DNA of 64,000 nucleotides from contig NZ_LT700189.1 in the NCBI RefSeq assembly GCF_900155425.1, positions 401,787 through 465,786 of the forward strand, read 5' to 3'. Each line of letters starts with the position of its first letter. The first letter of the stretch is position 1. This document shows, in pieces, positions 60,387-64,000 of the stretch. A model generated the notes under the pieces. That model made no database searches, was not told the origin of the DNA, and saw only the letters and a list, made by a program, of their open reading frames with translations. Source of the stretch: Parabacteroides massiliensis (lineage in GTDB: Bacteria; Bacteroidota; Bacteroidia; Bacteroidales; Tannerellaceae). The translations under genes were made by a program, and so were the position numbers.

Positions 60387-62144
60387 ATGGAAGAACTGAA
60401 TAAGAAATATCCAATAGAGATAGAGATTGTTACGCCGGTCTGCATTGGTGGCGGTGCAGACAAGGATTGGATTAATGGTCTTGATTTTGTGGAATCAGAA
60501 AGGAAGATCTACAAATTGAATCTTCGCCGTCTGCTTCATCCTGATTCGGGTGTGGATGTAGAACGGTTGCTTCCCTTATTTGAGAGGAAAGATAAACAGG
60601 GAGTACTGAGGTTGTTAGGAAATAAGTTGGATATTGTTTCGGATACAGTGTTTGATATGACTTTTTCATCTACGAATGACATAAAAGCATTTATCAAAAA
60701 TGAACTGTCAGGGAAACCGATTATACCCGGGAGTTCCTTGAAAGGGGCGGTGCGATCTGTTTTGTTTAAAGAATTGAAGGATCCTGATCAAAAACAAGAA
60801 AAATATGTTTTTGGAGAATCGAATAGAGGAAATGAATTTATGCGTTTTGTCAAGTTTTCGGATGTGGAATTTGATCAAACAGGTTTGGTTAATACCAAAA
60901 TATTCAATTTAAGAAGCGGAGAAAGACCTCGTACATTGGAAGGAGGTTGGAAACATGGTGGAAAAGAAACTTCTTCTATATTTAAACCATTTGGGTTTAA
61001 TACGATATACGAAGTTTTAATGCCTGGACAAAAGGCGGATGGGGTTATTTTATTGTCTGATAAAATGTTTGATTCATTTTATGATAGTGATAATCCTAAA
61101 GATGTATCATATTTTAAGGTGGAAGATAAACGACGTTTATTGAATGTTTCAAACCTGTTCCAATGTATTAATAACCATACGAAGGTTTATTTGGATAAGG
61201 AAATAGATTTCTTCGAGACATATCAGGCGGATCGTGTGGATTCTATTTTAGATAATCTGCGTGAAATAAGGTCAAGATTGAATTCCCTGCCTTCATCTTC
61301 ATGTATTTTGAAGATGGCTGTCGGCTCTGGTTTCCATTCAATAACGGGAGATTGGCAATTTGATGATTTCTTGATTGATGATATTTGCTCACAGAAGAGA
61401 AATCGAGGTTATTTTAATTTTAAACCGTCGGCAAAGTCTCGGAAGATTGCTATTACCCAAGAGTCTTTTTCTTTAATGGGTTTTGTCCTGTTGCGATTGT
61501 TATCGGAAGATGAAATTAAGGTAAAGGAACAGATACAAAAGATACGTTTTGAGAAAATCGAACAATTAAAAAAACAGGAAGAAAAAAAGAAAAGGGAAAC
61601 ATTCGAACTGCAAGAAAAGAAAGGTAGATATGAGTTGTTTATTCGAGAAGCCGAAGAATGTATGGAAGGAGGTGACAAGGTTGCAGCTTTATCTAAATAT
61701 AAAATGGCAGCAATAACCTATCCTGACGGCGGTTTGCATGATACGGCAATACATGAAATAGAATCGTTTTTGCAACGGCAGTTGGAAAAGGAAGAGTTGG
61801 AAAAGGAAAACAAAGAAGCTGAACGTGAGAGATTGCAAAAGCAACAAGAGTTCGTGGATGGTGGTTTATCTTTTTTGACCGAAGAAAGAGAAGGAAAGTT
61901 TGTTGTTAAGGATTTAAAGATGGCTGTCAGCAGGACTGAAAGTTGGCTGAAAAAATCTGGATGTAAATATGTTCCGGTGGATCAGGAGAGTATATTGATA
62001 CAAACACTGATTCGCCTTTATAGAACTGAAAAGAAACGTGATTTGAAAAGATGGGAAAAAGTATCGGAAGGTAATTGGAAGTCGATATCCAAGATTGTAT
62101 CAGAGGAGAGGATTCAGATTATTTTTGAGAAAGTAATAGGATAG
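60387..62144 (+). CDS. csm5: Csm5 with long C-terminal extension
   Basis: The crRNA 3'-end capping RAMP subunit. Residues 1-375 are Csm5-like: ITPVCIGGGADKDWINGLDF-type start, IPGSSLKGAVRSVLFKEL, and LKMAVGSGFHSITGDW. About 200 further residues are atypical. Residues about 385-480 are highly charged coiled coil (KEQIQKIRFEKIEQLKKQEE) with a TPR-like helix pair (ECMEGGDKVAALSKYKMAAI), and a final globular segment (about 490-585) contains LKMAVSRTESWLKKSG. Ordinary Csm5 is about 350-400 residues. The extension could recruit a crRNA-trimming nuclease or an effector. Confidence 0.92.
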   Translation: MEELNKKYPIEIEIVTPVCIGGGADKDWINGLDFVESERKIYKLNLRRLLHPDSGVDVERLLPLFERKDKQGVLRLLGNKLDIVSDTVFDMTFSSTNDIKAFIKNELSGKPIIPGSSLKGAVRSVLFKELKDPDQKQEKYVFGESNRGNEFMRFVKFSDVEFDQTGLVNTKIFNLRSGERPRTLEGGWKHGGKETSSIFKPFGFNTIYEVLMPGQKADGVILLSDKMFDSFYDSDNPKDVSYFKVEDKRRLLNVSNLFQCINNHTKVYLDKEIDFFETYQADRVDSILDNLREIRSRLNSLPSSSCILKMAVGSGFHSITGDWQFDDFLIDDICSQKRNRGYFNFKPSAKSRKIAITQESFSLMGFVLLRLLSEDEIKVKEQIQKIRFEKIEQLKKQEEKKKRETFELQEKKGRYELFIREAEECMEGGDKVAALSKYKMAAITYPDGGLHDTAIHEIESFLQRQLEKEELEKENKEAERERLQKQQEFVDGGLSFLTEEREGKFVVKDLKMAVSRTESWLKKSGCKYVPVDQESILIQTLIRLYRTEKKRDLKRWEKVSEGNWKSISKIVSEERIQIIFEKVIG

Positions 62145-62146
62145 AT

Positions 62147-63292
62147 ATGGCTAAAATACATATAACATTGGTTGGAGGGCAGCCAGCTCCTGTCTATCAT
62201 GGAATTGTTGCGACAAAACCGGATAGGATTGTGTTTGTCTATTCGGATGAAAGCCGGGAGGTAGTGGAAGCTTTAAAAAGGGAAATAGATATTCCGGTTG
62301 AAGAGCAACAACCATTGGATCCGACAAATCCGGTAGAGATTTTGCGTAGGGCAGAAACGTTGGTAAAGAAATATGAGAATGATGAGGTAACGGTGAATAT
62401 TTCCAGCGGATTGAAATCGTGGTCGCATCTGTTCGGCGTTACTTTTGATAAGCAGCCCAATGCAGCCGTTGTATATATGGACCAAAATAATATCTTATGG
62501 AATTATCGAACCATGCAACCGTTATCAGATTTTGAGTTTGATATGCGTACGTTGTTCCGTCTGTATGGAAATTCATTGGAGAATAATTATAAGAAACTTT
62601 CGGATTATACGGAAGAAGATGATAGAGCAGTAGAAAAGATAGAAGAGATACGTCTGTTCAATACGAAATCGTTTAATTCTTTGGTCGCATTGTTGGATTC
62701 GAAAAAGCAAAATCAATTGAAGACTTGTTCGATAGGTAGTTTTAAGGATAAAGAAAACTATGTAGAGTGGATTCGAAAAAATTCCGTTAAAGAGAATGAC
62801 AAGGTTATATTATCCTTGTTTCATGAAAGAAAAGGTAAAAAAAGTTGGGATATTGTTTCACCAAATGCGATTAGTTTGGTATTCAATTCAGGATGGTTTG
62901 AATATAAAGTGGCTAAATTATTGTCGTCATGGGAGAAGGCAAAAGAGGTATGTTTGAATTGTCGTTTTCCGTTTAAACGGGATTTAGATAAAAATGAGAT
63001 CGATATAATTGTCAATACAGGAACTAAATTGTTGTTTGTGGAATGTAAAACTCAAATTGCAAAAACGACTGATATTGATAAGTTCAGAAGTGTAGTTAAA
63101 ACGTATGGCGGAACAGGTAGCAAGGGATTGTTTGTTACGAAAGAAAAATTGTCAGATGTAGCGAGAGCAAAATGTATAGAAAATGCGATATTGTCTTTTT
63201 CTTTTAAAGATGCTGAAAACTGGAATTTGCAACCAGAAAAAGCCTTGGCTTTACTTCTGGATAATGAATTGTTTAACATTAATGCAAAATAA
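62147..63292 (+). CDS. card1: Card1/Can2-like CARF nuclease
   Basis: A 381-residue DUF1887-type effector. The CARF domain (1-150) has TLVGGQPAPVYHGIVATKP and VTVNISSGLKSWSHLFG, the ring-nucleotide pocket. A linker winged region follows. The PD-(D/E)xK nuclease has E284-x-D286 and E299-x-K301 (NEIDIIVNTGTKLLFVECKT). The spacing agrees with Card1, which is activated by cyclic tetra-adenylate to cut single-stranded nucleic acid and nick DNA. It begins 2 bases after csm5. Confidence 0.93.
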   Translation: MAKIHITLVGGQPAPVYHGIVATKPDRIVFVYSDESREVVEALKREIDIPVEEQQPLDPTNPVEILRRAETLVKKYENDEVTVNISSGLKSWSHLFGVTFDKQPNAAVVYMDQNNILWNYRTMQPLSDFEFDMRTLFRLYGNSLENNYKKLSDYTEEDDRAVEKIEEIRLFNTKSFNSLVALLDSKKQNQLKTCSIGSFKDKENYVEWIRKNSVKENDKVILSLFHERKGKKSWDIVSPNAISLVFNSGWFEYKVAKLLSSWEKAKEVCLNCRFPFKRDLDKNEIDIIVNTGTKLLFVECKTQIAKTTDIDKFRSVVKTYGGTGSKGLFVTKEKLSDVARAKCIENAILSFSFKDAENWNLQPEKALALLLDNELFNINAK

Positions 63293-63294
63293 AT

Positions 63295-64000
63295 ATGGCT
63301 CGGAAAGTTTTTATCTCTGTTTTAGGGTATAGTAATTATGGTAAATGTTTTTATACACGCTTGAGTGATAATTTCAAATCGGATGAGGTCCGTTATGTTC
63401 AGGAAGCAACGTTGCAATATCTGATGTCTATATCGGAATGGACTACAGATGATTGTGCTTATATTCTTTTGACAAAAGGGGCTGAACAAAAGAATTGGAT
63501 TGATAATGGACATTGTGAATATGGAACAAATGTATCCATACAACAACCGGGATTAGCATCTGTATTGGAAACAAGGCATTTCCCTTTTTCTATAATTCCG
63601 GTCAAGGATATTCCTGACGGTAATGATGAGAAAGAAATATGGACGATATTCGAACGTGTGTTTTCGTTGATTCAAGAAGGTGATGAAATTTATTTTGATT
63701 TGACACATGGATTTCGTTATTTGCCAATGTTGATACTTGTTCTTGGTAATTATTCTAAATTACTGAAGAATGTAGTTGTGAAAAGTATCACGTATGGTAA
63801 TTATGAGGCGCGTAATAAAGAGACCAATGAAGCTCCTTTGATTGACTTGTTGTCGTTATCTAACTTACAAGATTGGACTTCGGCTTCAGCTAGTTTTCTT
63901 AGAAATGGAAATTTGTCGATGTTAAAATATTTATGTAAACAAAATTTGGATCCAATATTGAAAGAAACTAAAGGTTCCGATTTGAATGCGAAAACGTTAA
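63295..64000 (+). CDS. csx2: Csx2/TM1812-like CARF protein, cut by window end
   Basis: Open to the right edge (235 codons). The start MARKVFISVLGYSNYGKCFY is typical of the Csx2/TIGR02221 group. The DxTHG motif is visible in YFDLTHGFRYLPMLILVLG (about residues 136-154), with AYILLTKGAE before it. Known members combine this CARF-like fold with a C-terminal HEPN RNase (RxxxxH) that would lie outside the window. It begins 2 bases after card1, so two cyclic-oligoadenylate effectors are coexpressed. Confidence 0.9.
   Translation, partial: MARKVFISVLGYSNYGKCFYTRLSDNFKSDEVRYVQEATLQYLMSISEWTTDDCAYILLTKGAEQKNWIDNGHCEYGTNVSIQQPGLASVLETRHFPFSIIPVKDIPDGNDEKEIWTIFERVFSLIQEGDEIYFDLTHGFRYLPMLILVLGNYSKLLKNVVVKSITYGNYEARNKETNEAPLIDLLSLSNLQDWTSASASFLRNGNLSMLKYLCKQNLDPILKETKGSDLNAKTL

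Noticed and set aside
1..64000. tRNA, rRNA or riboswitch genes
   Set aside because: No TPsiC-loop-like clover leaf, rRNA stretch or known riboswitch core was recognised by eye; a dedicated scan would be needed to exclude weak ones.

Overview
The window reads as a chromosome segment of a Bacteroidales bacterium, most like Parabacteroides. The reasons are many promoters of the Bacteroidetes type (TTTG, about 19 bases, then TAnnTTTG), TonB/SusC-like outer-membrane proteins, DUF4876 and DUF6850 family proteins, a Bacteroidetes-style pyrB-pyrI-flavin reductase-PorT run, and mostly weak Shine-Dalgarno sites. The genus is an inference; no rRNA or tRNA gene was seen.

Layout. 1-20.5 kb (mostly minus strand): cysK (cut by the window edge), menF with an upstream HAD-hotdog fusion (menaquinone), a DNA2/NAM7 helicase, a glycine-zipper lipoprotein, a CyuA-like cysteine desulfidase, an AlkZ/AlkX-like winged-helix protein, two CorA paralogues, a MATE pump, two acetyltransferase-fold proteins, an AraC regulator, an Mpi-like serine recombinase that lacks the usual catalytic serine, mutS2 and a PDZ protein. 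20.7-22.6 kb: grpE-dnaJ. 22.8-29.4 kb: a surface-uptake operon (Cys-rich lipoprotein, DUF4876 lipoprotein, TonB-dependent receptor, DUF6850 barrel). 29.5-33.2 kb: flavin reductases, PorT-like barrel, pyrI, pyrB. 33.2-34.3 kb: broken toxin-antitoxin remnants beside an intact hicA-hicB. 35-40.8 kb: a complete RND efflux operon. 41-49.2 kb: alkaline phosphatase preceded by twelve 7-base repeats, M24 peptidase, HtpX-like protease with LemA, metallophosphoesterase, and an MFS pump divergent from an AraC regulator.

From about 49.3 kb to the right edge the DNA becomes visibly A+T-richer and carries a complete type III-A CRISPR-Cas locus, all on the plus strand. The adaptation module is cas1, then a primase-polymerase of the VirE-N/CAPP type, then an N-terminally extended cas2. 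A leader promoter follows, then an array of 25 repeats (37 bases) and 24 spacers, the last repeat degenerate. A second promoter, whose core resembles the leader, precedes cas6, cas10, csm2, csm3, csm4 and a long csm5. Two CARF effectors close the operon: a Card1/Can2-like nuclease and a Csx2/TM1812-like protein cut by the window end. Cas10 keeps both its HD and GGDD motifs and Csm3 its cleavage Asp, so target RNA cutting, DNA cutting and cyclic oligoadenylate signalling all look intact. The Prim-Pol between cas1 and cas2 suggests that spacers may be acquired or matured with dedicated DNA synthesis. I consider this locus the most interesting system in the window.

A second theme is short repetitive DNA. 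Clusters of degenerate repeats with a period of about 22 bases, most of them palindromic, occur at four separate places (one inside the menF reading frame). AATTGACAATTG-type repeats occur at three places, and a 12-copy heptamer fills the gap upstream of alkaline phosphatase.
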